Below, one piece after another: positions 1 to 6,599 of a stretch of DNA of 15,322 nucleotides. Position 1 is the first letter of the stretch; every line of letters starts with the position of its first letter. The notes under the pieces were generated by a model. The model saw nothing but the letters and a program-made list of their open reading frames with translations, was not told where the DNA came from and ran no database searches. Where the stretch lies: positions 1-15,322 of the forward strand of contig JBBSGP010000060.1 of assembly GCA_038253885.1 (NCBI GenBank), given 5' to 3'. This DNA is from JALZAQ01 sp038253885. GTDB taxonomy: Bacteria; Gemmatimonadota; Gemmatimonadetes; Gemmatimonadales; Gemmatimonadaceae. The translations under genes and the position numbers were made by a program.

Positions 1-328
1 CCGGCTCGCCCTCCGGGATCAGCCCAATGACCCCCGCATCCTCCAGAACATGGCGATCGCGTTCTCGAAGACGGGGCGCATCGAGGAGGCCATTCGCTCG
101 TACCGGCGGGCTCTGGATCTCGATCCGCAGCTCTCTGGCGCGCACTACGGCCTTGCCTTTCTGTGCCTCAAGCGCGGCGACACCGGCGGCGCCGAGCAGC
201 ACCTGAACGCCTTCCTGGAGCATCCTCCGACGAGCGCCGAAGCCGAGCGTTGGGTGCGGCACGCACGCCAGACGCTCGAGCAGCTCCGGAGCGGGGATGG
301 TGCGCGCGTTCCGACCGAACCGGGCTAG
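1..328 (+). CDS. TPR-repeat protein, C-terminal part (5' end cut by window)
   Basis: The open frame runs in from the left edge (reading frame from base 2) and stops with TAG at 326-328, so only the last ~108 residues are visible. An in-frame ATG at 50 exists, but the codons before it read as part of the same repeat, so it is probably internal. The visible part holds at least two tetratricopeptide repeats. One spans roughly the NDPRILQNMAIAFSKTGRIE stretch and ends in RALDLDP, the classic helix B plus P32 ending; the next begins at LSGAHYGLAFLCLKRGD. TPRs are protein-protein interaction scaffolds; the partner here is unknown. The tail overlaps the start of the ParA-type gene by 32 bases and contains that gene's ribosome binding site, so the two are almost certainly co-transcribed. 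I cannot tell whether the missing N-terminus carries a signal peptide or another domain. Confidence 0.8.
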   Translation, partial: RLALRDQPNDPRILQNMAIAFSKTGRIEEAIRSYRRALDLDPQLSGAHYGLAFLCLKRGDTGGAEQHLNAFLEHPPTSAEAERWVRHARQTLEQLRSGDGARVPTEPG

Positions 329-1097
329 CGCATTGGGGAACGTCCTCGCCGTCGTGAGCCAGAAGGGCGGAGTCGGCAAGACCACGACCGCGCTGAACCT
401 CGCTGCGGCCTTCTCGCGCCAGGGGTTGAAGACTTTGCTGGTGGACGTGGATCCGCAGGGAGGCGTGCGCCACGGCCTGGGCCTCTCACGCGACCGAGCC
501 CCGCACGGCCTGTCGGATTACCTCCTCGGCTCGAAATCGCTGCGCGACGTCATTCTCCCGACGACTCTTCCGTGGCTGCGCGTGATGCTGGCCGGGTCGG
601 TGAGCTTTCAGACGAATCAGGAGGTCTATCACCGCATCGCGGCGCAGACCACCCTGCTCGGGGACCTCCTCGATGGCGCCCGGGAGCGCTGCGACATCGT
701 GGTTGTCGACACCCCTCCCGGGCTGGGTCCGATGGTGCATCGGGTTCTGGAAGGGAGTCAGCACGTCCTGGTGCCACTCCAGTGCGAGCCCCTGGCGCTC
801 CAGACCACTCCCCAGATCCTCCGCGGAATCCAGGAGATCGTGCGCGCCAACCAGGAGCTCGTTCTCGACGGGATCGTGCTGACGATGGTGGACGGGAACC
901 CCTCCTGCATCGCGGTGTTCGACTATGTTCGGAATAACCTTCCACCCGAGATGGTGTTCGACGTGACGATCCCCCGCAGCCCCGGTGTCACCGACGCGTT
1001 TGCGGCTGGTCAGCCGGTGGTGCTGCGCGACCCCTCGGACCCGAGCGCACGGGCGTATGTGGCTCTCGCGGAGATCCTGGCCGAGCGATTTCAATGA
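297..1097 (+). CDS. ParA/Soj/MinD-type P-loop ATPase (orphan)
   Basis: A 266-residue protein of the ParA/MinD family, which are ATP-dependent dimerising switches that position DNA or protein cargo on the nucleoid or membrane. It has the deviant Walker A motif QKGGVGKTTT (signature lysine K23, catalytic lysine K28), the switch I region VDVDPQGG (D50, D52) and Walker B VVVDTPP around D138. The length fits a small chromosomal Soj-like protein with no long N-terminal DNA-binding domain. The ATG at 297 is supported by GGAG at 288-291, five bases upstream. The start lies inside the preceding TPR gene, and the stop overlaps the next gene as ATGA (1094-1097), so all three are likely translationally coupled. 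No ParB or parS-like repeat is visible nearby, so the cargo is unknown. A role in plasmid or chromosome segregation is not supported by the context. Confidence 0.9.
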   Translation: MVRAFRPNRASALGNVLAVVSQKGGVGKTTTALNLAAAFSRQGLKTLLVDVDPQGGVRHGLGLSRDRAPHGLSDYLLGSKSLRDVILPTTLPWLRVMLAGSVSFQTNQEVYHRIAAQTTLLGDLLDGARERCDIVVVDTPPGLGPMVHRVLEGSQHVLVPLQCEPLALQTTPQILRGIQEIVRANQELVLDGIVLTMVDGNPSCIAVFDYVRNNLPPEMVFDVTIPRSPGVTDAFAAGQPVVLRDPSDPSARAYVALAEILAERFQ

Positions 1098-1915
1098 GCC
1101 GATGGGCGCGTTCCGGCAGGCAGGCAAGGCTGTTTCTCGCGGCGGCAGCAGTTGCGCTAGGAGTGCCGGCATGCACCCAAGTCGGCAGCGACCCGAACGC
1201 AGCCGTGGCGATCGAGCTCATCGCTCCACAGTCCCCGTCGGTCGTGATCGGCGACACCCTGCGCGACAGCACTGGCACGGCGGTGCCGCTCCTGGCGCGG
1301 GCCTTCAATTCCCGAAACATTCAGATCCCGTCCCCTCGACTCACGTTCATCACGAGAGACACGACGCGAAACGCGACGGTGGACAGCCTCACCGGATTCG
1401 TTGTCGGTCGGAAGCTGGGGGACGTGACAATCTTCGCCAATGTCGGAAATCTTCCGTCGGCCCCGATCGTGATCCACGTGGTTCCTCGACCGGATGAGCT
1501 CATCCCGGCGGACAGCGTCCGCGATGCTCTGTCGGTGATCGGTCTGCTCGAGGCGACGGGAAGGCCGCTTCCGGTGAAGCTCCGCGCAGATACCACACCC
1601 CTGACCGCGACGGATAGCCTCATTCCGGTTCAGAATTACCTCGTGCGCTTCCGGATCGTGGAGCCGGCGGGGCTGGAGAGCAACGCATCGGACACGACGC
1701 GTCTCGTTCTGGTGAACGACGTCGGACGCCCGTCGCTGCTGGACACGACCGACGCTCAAGGAATCGCTTCCCGCAAGCTTCGGATATCACCGGCGGTACC
1801 GAGATCGGCCATCCCCGATTCGGTCACCATCGAAGCCACGGCGCGGCGTCCCGACGGCACCCCGGTGCCCGGGAGCCCGATTCTCTTCACGACCAGAGTG
1901 GTACGCAGTCCCTGA
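1094..1915 (+). CDS. Ig-like (Big-type) lipoprotein, unknown function
   Basis: A 273-residue predicted lipoprotein. The N-terminus has a basic stretch (R3 to R12), a hydrophobic core (residues 13-24) and a lipobox-like VPAC with the candidate lipidated cysteine at C27; proline at -2 makes the lipobox imperfect. The rest is rich in beta-prone Thr, Val and Asp residues. It contains a stretch resembling bacterial Ig-like (Big_2) domains: VGDT-type opening, polar FNSRN region, VDSLTGFVVGRKLGDVTIFA near residues 95-115. A second beta-rich half has a DAQGIASRKLRI segment typical of Ig-like repeats. Such proteins usually sit on the periplasmic or outer face of the envelope and bind other molecules or act as spacers. 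The ATG overlaps the ParA stop codon (ATGA), which suggests translational coupling. I do not recognise a specific family. Confidence 0.75.
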   Translation: MSRWARSGRQARLFLAAAAVALGVPACTQVGSDPNAAVAIELIAPQSPSVVIGDTLRDSTGTAVPLLARAFNSRNIQIPSPRLTFITRDTTRNATVDSLTGFVVGRKLGDVTIFANVGNLPSAPIVIHVVPRPDELIPADSVRDALSVIGLLEATGRPLPVKLRADTTPLTATDSLIPVQNYLVRFRIVEPAGLESNASDTTRLVLVNDVGRPSLLDTTDAQGIASRKLRISPAVPRSAIPDSVTIEATARRPDGTPVPGSPILFTTRVVRSP

Positions 1916-1954
1916 CGTCGTTCGAGCCCGCCACCCACCCCTACTCTGAGCGTC

Positions 1955-1959
1955 GGAGG
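1955..1959 (+). promoter_or_regulatory. Ribosome binding site that decides the acyl-CoA synthetase start
   Basis: GGAGG at 1955-1959 sits five bases before ATG 1965. The alternative in-frame GTG at 1959 would overlap this site by one base, so ATG 1965 is the better start. Confidence 0.75.
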
Positions 1960-1964
1960 TGCCC

Positions 1965-3821
1965 ATGACCGCGACTGTCGCTCCGCAGAAGTCCGGAGTC
2001 GGGGGCGTGCGCCCCGGTGCCGTCACGCTCAATCAGATCTTCTTCAACGCCGTCGAGCGCTTCGACAAGCCGGACGCGTTGCGGGTCAAGGTGGGCGGTG
2101 TCTACCAGTCGCTCTCCCATCGGACCGTCGCCGAGCGCGTCCGCCGTGTCGCCCTCGGGTTGCGCGCGCTCGGAGTCGAGCGCGGTGACCGTGTCGGGAT
2201 TCTCTCGGAGAATCGTCCCGAATGGGCGATCGTCGATTACGGCTGTCTCTCCGCCGGGATCACCGACGTCCCGCTGTATCCCCAGGTTCCGTCGGAGCAG
2301 ATCGCGTACATCCTCGACGATTGCGGAGCCGTGGCGATCTTCGTGTCCACCGAGTCACAGGCGGCGAAGATCGCGGCCGCCCGGGAGGGGGGGAAGCTGG
2401 CGAAGCTCCGGCACGTGATCGGTTTCGGCCCGGCGCTGGCGCCCGGCGTGGACCTCACGCTGATCGATCTGGAAGCCAGAGGTGCGGCGGCCGAGACCGA
2501 GGTGGCGATCACGAGGTATCGAGCCGACGCGATGCAGGTACGGGCCGACGAGCTGGCGACGATCATCTACACCTCGGGAACCACGGGCGAGCCGAAGGGG
2601 GCGATGCTCACTCACGGGAACATCGCCTCCAACGTCACCGCCGTGCTGGACGTGATTCCGATGTCGGTGGTCGACGTGTCGCTCAGCTTTCTCCCGCTGT
2701 CGCACATCCTGGAGCGCATGTTCGACTTTCTCATGTTCGCGGCCGGGGTCTCGATCGCCTACGTCGAGTCGATGGACACGATCGTGGCCAATCTCGGAGA
2801 AGTGATGCCGACGATCGTCGTGTCGGTGCCGAGGATCTACGAGAAGATCTACGCCCGGGTGCTCGAGAGTGCGCTGGCGGGGGGAGCGGTCAAGAAGCGG
2901 ATCTTCTTCTGGGCGCGCGCCGTGGGGGATCGCTGGTCCACGGAGACGCTGGCCGGCCATCGGCCAGGAGCGGTGCTCGCGCTGCAGTACCGGATCGCGG
3001 ACCGCCTCGTGTTCTCGAAGCTGCGCCAGCGCGTGGGCGGGCGGCTCCGCTATTTCGTTTCCGGAGGCGCGCCTCTCGCGCCGGAGATCAACAAGTTCTT
3101 CTACGCCGCCGGCCTCATGATCCTCGAGGGTTATGGTCTGACCGAGACATCGCCGGTGATCGCCGTCAATACGCCGGCAAGCTTCCGCATCGGAACGGTC
3201 GGGAAGCCGATCCGGCAAGTCGAGGTCCAGATCGCCGGCGACGGCGAGATTCTGTGTCGCGGGCCCAACGTCATGAAGGGCTACTTCAACAAGCCCGACG
3301 CGACCCGCGACGCGATCGACGCCGGCGGATGGTTCCATACGGGGGACATCGGTGTACTGGAAGATGGCTTCCTGCGTATCACCGACCGGAAGAAGGACAT
3401 CATCGTGACCGCCGGCGGCAAGAACATCGCCCCGCAACCGATCGAGAACGATCTCAAGACGAACAAGTATGTGAGCCAGGCGGTGATGATCGGAGACAAG
3501 CGCAAGTATCCGATCGTGCTGGTGGTGCCGAACTTCGATTCGCTCGAGAAATGGGCGAAGATCAAGAACCTCAGCTGGACGAGCCACCAGGAGCTACTGA
3601 CTCAACCCATCGTGCACGCCAAGATGGAGAAGGAAGTGCTGGGAAAGCTGCGCGGCCTCGCGCACTTCGAGATGCCGAGGAAGGTGGGCTTGCTCGAGCG
3701 GGACTTCACGATCGAGTCGGGTGAGCTCACGCCCACGCTCAAGGTCAAGCGGCGGGTGGTGGACCAGAAATACAAGCCACTGATCGACTCGCTCTACGCG
3801 GATGGCGCGCCTCAACCCTGA
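1965..3821 (+). CDS. Long-chain fatty-acid--CoA ligase (AMP-forming)
   Basis: A 618-residue member of the ANL adenylating superfamily that activates a fatty acid with ATP to an acyl-AMP and then forms acyl-CoA. Visible core motifs, numbered from ATG 1965, are: P-loop YTSGTTGEPKG (202-212); adenine and acyl-pocket motif LEGYGLTETSP (387-397); GWFHTGD with the ribose-binding aspartate D461; and hinge DRKKDIIVTAGGKNI (from D474), followed by a full C-terminal lid domain. Length and motif spacing fit the long-chain acyl-CoA synthetase group (FadD15/FAA type) rather than acetyl-CoA synthetase or a peptide synthetase domain. No transmembrane segment is evident, so it is probably cytosolic or peripherally attached to the membrane. 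It follows the lipoprotein gene by 49 bases on the same strand and may be in the same transcript, but nothing links the functions. Substrate chain length cannot be read from the sequence. Confidence 0.93.
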   Translation: MTATVAPQKSGVGGVRPGAVTLNQIFFNAVERFDKPDALRVKVGGVYQSLSHRTVAERVRRVALGLRALGVERGDRVGILSENRPEWAIVDYGCLSAGITDVPLYPQVPSEQIAYILDDCGAVAIFVSTESQAAKIAAAREGGKLAKLRHVIGFGPALAPGVDLTLIDLEARGAAAETEVAITRYRADAMQVRADELATIIYTSGTTGEPKGAMLTHGNIASNVTAVLDVIPMSVVDVSLSFLPLSHILERMFDFLMFAAGVSIAYVESMDTIVANLGEVMPTIVVSVPRIYEKIYARVLESALAGGAVKKRIFFWARAVGDRWSTETLAGHRPGAVLALQYRIADRLVFSKLRQRVGGRLRYFVSGGAPLAPEINKFFYAAGLMILEGYGLTETSPVIAVNTPASFRIGTVGKPIRQVEVQIAGDGEILCRGPNVMKGYFNKPDATRDAIDAGGWFHTGDIGVLEDGFLRITDRKKDIIVTAGGKNIAPQPIENDLKTNKYVSQAVMIGDKRKYPIVLVVPNFDSLEKWAKIKNLSWTSHQELLTQPIVHAKMEKEVLGKLRGLAHFEMPRKVGLLERDFTIESGELTPTLKVKRRVVDQKYKPLIDSLYADGAPQP

Positions 3822-3868
3822 GTCGCCACCGGCATGATGCGTGCACGTCGCGTCAACGAGTAACCAAC

Positions 3869-3873
3869 AGGAG
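3869..3873 (+). promoter_or_regulatory. Ribosome binding site that decides the small lipoprotein start
   Basis: AGGAG at 3869-3873 lies nine bases before ATG 3883. It rules against the longer in-frame GTG start at 3841, whose extra 14 residues would also spoil the signal peptide. Confidence 0.7.
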
Positions 3874-3882
3874 AGCTGGGCC

Positions 3883-4407
3883 ATGTTCAGACAATTGTTC
3901 CGCGTGCCGCTGATCGCGGTCGCGCTGGCCGCCTGCGCGCAGGCGCGACGACAGAAGATGGAAGACATCTCTCCGCCCATGCAGCCGGCGCGCACTTTCA
4001 CGGTGATGGGAAACTGGGTGCTGGCGACACCGCCGGATTCGACAGCCTTTGCCGGTGCGCAGAGTGTCCTGCTCAGTCTGACCAGCACGTCGTTCGTTCT
4101 GACGGCGAACTATCCTGGCAAGCCGCCGTTTGTCATCTCGGGGGACGCGCGTGCCAAGCCTGAAGGCGGGCTGATCACTCTGACGCCCCGCCAGACGATC
4201 CAGGACGGACGGGTCGTGGATCCGAACCCTGATTTCGTCGCGGGTCGCCAGGTGACGGTGATCGCCACGGCGGCGGGGCCGAGCATGGTGTTCGCGCATC
4301 AGGACAACCCGAAGCTGCCGACCTCCATCTGGGCGCGTCCGGCCGAGGCCGAGGCCGCAGGAATCATCAAGAGCGCAAAGGATACTCTCCCACCGCGGAA
4401 GCCATAG
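3883..4407 (+). CDS. Small predicted lipoprotein, unknown function
   Basis: A 174-residue protein with a clean type II signal peptide: MFRQLFR basic start, hydrophobic VPLIAVAL and a canonical lipobox LAAC with the lipidated cysteine at C18. The mature part begins AQARRQKMEDISP and contains a probable small beta domain (about residues 37-125: TFTVMGNWVLATPP, VLLSLTSTSFVLTANY, FVISGDARAK, LITLTPR, QVTVIATA). It ends in a Lys/Pro-rich tail. A residue after the cysteine other than Asp fits outer-membrane sorting, if the organism follows the E. coli rule. I do not recognise a family. It is 61 bases after the acyl-CoA synthetase gene on the same strand and faces a convergent gene downstream. Confidence 0.75.
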   Translation: MFRQLFRVPLIAVALAACAQARRQKMEDISPPMQPARTFTVMGNWVLATPPDSTAFAGAQSVLLSLTSTSFVLTANYPGKPPFVISGDARAKPEGGLITLTPRQTIQDGRVVDPNPDFVAGRQVTVIATAAGPSMVFAHQDNPKLPTSIWARPAEAEAAGIIKSAKDTLPPRKP

Positions 4408-4438
4408 GCCGCATCAACTCAGTGATCGTGCTGAGCGG

Positions 4439-5086
4439 TCAGCGCCGGACCCGTTCGAGCTGGAGAACGGGTCCGGCGCTCTTCTCGCGTGCTGCCACCC
4501 AATGCCGATCATCGCGGGCCAGCTCGCGCATCCCGTCGGGCAGGCGCGTGTGGGCCGGCGCCAGGAGGCGGCCCCCACTGACGAGGGCGCTCGCGGCCTG
4601 GTCGACGAGCGACGCGCGTCCACCCGACTCATCGACGGCGAATCCCCTGACCTTGGCGCCACCGAGCGGCAGCACGGTGCCCGTCCTCACGGGCGAGATG
4701 CCACCGCCGCTGGCCGTCGCTGCTGGCGCGTCGAGTACGATGACCTGCACTCCGTCCACGAGATCGAGCAGATCGTGCGCCATTCCGGCCCATGTTCCAG
4801 CGAGCACGATGATCCCGCCGGGGTCAGCGAGTCCGAGCAGGGCAGCCAGTCGCACCACCTCGTCGGTGACTGGAGGCGGGGACGAAGAGGGCGATGAGAA
4901 AGGAGACTGAGGGTCATCCCGGAAATCGGCGACCCCACCGCGAATCGGATAGCGTGTCTGGCAGGTCGGACAGCCCAACACGCCCTCCACGACATCGCGT
5001 CCGGTCGTGCGATCGGCCGCGAGCACGAGCGCCATCTGGTCGTGCGGCCGGATGCAGCGGAAGACATCCACGAGCTCGATGAACAC
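4439..5086 (-). CDS. Trm112-like zinc-domain protein with C-terminal Rossmann-like region
   Basis: A 215-residue protein read from GTG 5086. The first ~55 residues resemble a Trm112-type zinc domain: FIELVDVFRC (C11) with H15, then LGCPTCQTRYPIRGGVADFR (C39, C42), including the typical YPI-x-GGV-x-DF ending. Classic members have four cysteines; here only three are seen, and H15 may serve as a fourth ligand. A Ser/Pro-rich linker (about 61-72) leads to a domain with a glycine-rich strand-turn GIIVLAGTWAGMAH (91-104) and a strand VIVLDAP. That arrangement is like a SAM-dependent methyltransferase fold, but without a full diagnostic motif set. The start is 12 bases after the SDR stop codon, and no strong Shine-Dalgarno is visible. 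The gene is therefore probably the last of the folE operon. Enzymatic activity is unproven; a scaffold or regulatory role is equally possible. Confidence 0.72.
   Translation of the reverse strand: MFIELVDVFRCIRPHDQMALVLAADRTTGRDVVEGVLGCPTCQTRYPIRGGVADFRDDPQSPFSSPSSSPPPVTDEVVRLAALLGLADPGGIIVLAGTWAGMAHDLLDLVDGVQVIVLDAPAATASGGGISPVRTGTVLPLGGAKVRGFAVDESGGRASLVDQAASALVSGGRLLAPAHTRLPDGMRELARDDRHWVAAREKSAGPVLQLERVRR
4441..4480. terminator. Perfect 15-bp inverted repeat at convergent gene ends (terminator-like)
   Basis: Arms 4441-4455 and 4466-4480 are exact reverse complements (AGCGCCGGACCCGTT and its complement) with a 10-base loop. It starts 33 bases after the + strand lipoprotein stop. It also lies within the last codons of the minus-strand Trm112-like gene, whose TGA is at 4439-4441. 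Neither side has a T-run, so this is not a classic intrinsic terminator. It may end transcription from the left or protect mRNA 3' ends. Confidence 0.55.
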
Positions 5087-5097
5087 GGACGGACGCG

Positions 5098-5814
5098 CTA
5101 GCTCGCCGAGAGCCGGAGCTCGTCGATATTGACAGCGGGATCCCGGGTCACGGCGTAGAGCACGGCGTCGGCGACCGCTTCGGAGCGGAGCATGCTCTGG
5201 CGCGGGGGAAAGCGTGATCCCTCCAGAGCAATGCCATCCCAGATGGAGGTGTCGGTCGGACCCGGTGAGACCAGCGTGACGCGGACGCCGCTTCCGCGCA
5301 ACTCGGCGCGTATCACCTCGTGCACGGCGCGCGCGCCGTACTTGCTCGCCGAATAGGCGGCGTTCCCCGGCAGCGCCGAACGATCCGCTACCGAGCCGAT
5401 GGTGACGATGTGTCCGGCCTCACGCGCCTTCATCGACGGAAGAACCGCCCGCACCACGGCGAACGTGCCGACGAGATTCACGCCGATGGTTTCGGCGAAC
5501 GAGGAAACCGTCAGCTCCGTTGCCGGCGCGGGATGAAACAGGCCCGCGTTGTTGACGAGGATCGAGACGTCGCCCAGTGCGGCTACCGTCCGCTCGAGGG
5601 CACTCTCGATGGCGGACCGGTCGCCGAGATCGCAGGTCAGGGGAAGTGCGCTCGGTCCCAGCTCGCGGGCCCGATCCGCCAGCGCCCCCGCACCCCGCGC
5701 CAGCATGGCGACCCGCGCTCCGGCCGCGACGAGCGCGCGCGCGATCGCCAGACCGATCCCACGCGACGCTCCGGTGACGACCGCCACCCGTCCCTCGAGC
5801 GGCTGGCCCGTCAC
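5098..5814 (-). CDS. Short-chain dehydrogenase/reductase (classical SDR)
   Basis: A 238-residue NAD(P)-dependent oxidoreductase with a Rossmann fold. From GTG 5814 the protein has TGASRGIG (14-21) for the dinucleotide, CDLGD (D62), NNAG (88-91) and the catalytic tetrad N113, S141, Y154, K158 (YSASK). Basic R40 at the end of the second strand suggests NADP(H). The start GTG shares its first base with the folE stop codon (TAGTG, 5816-5812), a sign of translational coupling. This start gives the normal SDR N-terminus, whereas a longer frame reaching into folE would add 44 unrelated residues. The glycine motif is the standard TGxxxGxG, not the TGx3RxG form of pteridine reductases (PTR1/FolM). A pterin substrate is therefore possible from context but not supported by the motif. 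Confidence 0.88.
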   Translation of the reverse strand: MTGQPLEGRVAVVTGASRGIGLAIARALVAAGARVAMLARGAGALADRARELGPSALPLTCDLGDRSAIESALERTVAALGDVSILVNNAGLFHPAPATELTVSSFAETIGVNLVGTFAVVRAVLPSMKAREAGHIVTIGSVADRSALPGNAAYSASKYGARAVHEVIRAELRGSGVRVTLVSPGPTDTSIWDGIALEGSRFPPRQSMLRSEAVADAVLYAVTRDPAVNIDELRLSAS

Positions 5815-6473
5815 TAGATGCGCACCGCGCTGTGCGCGAGATACAGAAACTCGTCGCGCGTCTTGGCGTCGTCTCGAAAAGTCCCTCGAACCGCGGACGT
5901 GATCGTCTTCGAGTTCTGCTTCTCGACCCCGCGCATCATCATGCACAGATGGTAGGCTTCGATGACGACACCAACACCACGCGGCCGCAGCACGTCCTCG
6001 AGCGCCTGGGCGATCTGCTCGGTGAGGCGCTCCTGGACCTGGAGCCGTCGCGCGAACATGTCGACGATGCGAGGGATCTTGGAGAGACCGACGATCCGTC
6101 CATCGGGGATGTAAGCGACGTGGGCCTTCCCGAAGAATGGCAACATGTGGTGCTCGCAGAGCGAGTAGAGCTCGATGTCACGCACCATGACCATGTTCTC
6201 GTGGCATTCCTCGAACAGGGCCTCGCCCACCACCTCGCTCACGTCGAGATGGTATCCGCGCGTCAGCCAGCTCAACGACTTGGCCACGCGTACCGGCGTC
6301 CGCTGAAGCCCTTCGCGATCGGCGTCCTCTCCGATCAGCTCGAGCATGCGCCGGACGAGGGCCTGGAACTCGGCTCCGTCCTCGCGCCCGGGGGCCGCGA
6401 CGCGAGCGGTGGCGCTCGGGCGTGGCCGGGCATCGGCCTTTCTGGATCCGTTTCTGCTTCTGGAGTTGGCCAT
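5814..6473 (-). CDS. folE: GTP cyclohydrolase I
   Basis: A 219-residue enzyme that converts GTP to 7,8-dihydroneopterin triphosphate, the first step of folate (and tetrahydrobiopterin or queuosine-type) pterin synthesis; the family works as a toroidal decamer in the cytosol. Zinc ligands C106 and H109 (LCEHHMLPF) and C177 (HLCMMMRGV) are all present, with catalytic histidines H108 and H175. It also shows the family segments GLQRTPxRVAKS (55-66) and the C-terminal KTRDEFL. It is therefore the zinc-dependent type IA form. The first ~30 residues are a basic, Ser/Arg-rich extension likely to be disordered. ATG 6473 has no strong Shine-Dalgarno in front. It is the first gene of a minus-strand group folE-SDR-Trm112-like, divergent from the exchanger gene. 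Confidence 0.95.
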   Translation of the reverse strand: MANSRSRNGSRKADARPRPSATARVAAPGREDGAEFQALVRRMLELIGEDADREGLQRTPVRVAKSLSWLTRGYHLDVSEVVGEALFEECHENMVMVRDIELYSLCEHHMLPFFGKAHVAYIPDGRIVGLSKIPRIVDMFARRLQVQERLTEQIAQALEDVLRPRGVGVVIEAYHLCMMMRGVEKQNSKTITSAVRGTFRDDAKTRDEFLYLAHSAVRI

Positions 6474-6562
6474 GGGTCTTGCTCGCGGGTGAGTCGCCTA
6501 TCGTCCATCGGGGCGCGTCTTGAGGCGGCTCCGACAGCGGCCTAACTTCTCGCAGCTTCATT

Positions 6563-6578
6563 GCCCCGCTCGAGGGGC
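6563..6578. repeat. Short hairpin in the folE/exchanger divergent region
   Basis: GCCCC (6563-6567) and GGGGC (6574-6578) flank GCTCGA. The hairpin lies in the 126-base divergent junction (6474-6599). If the exchanger starts at GTG 6600, it is in that gene's leader. No clear -35/-10 pair could be identified in this junction for either gene. Confidence 0.3.
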
Positions 6579-6599
6579 GCCACCTTCGTCATCGCGGCG

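Noticed and set aside
2222..3724. Open frame of 500 codons inside the acyl-CoA synthetase gene
   Set aside because: It is an alternative frame of a gene with all family motifs, and its Arg/Asp-rich composition is typical of a frame shadow.
5124..5160. TTGACA on the + strand as a promoter -35 box
   Set aside because: No acceptable -10 box follows at 16-18 bases, and it is inside the SDR gene on the opposite strand.
5815..5946. N-terminal extension of the SDR into folE
   Set aside because: The extra 44 residues overlap the folE coding region and precede the normal SDR start; GTG 5814 gives the family length.
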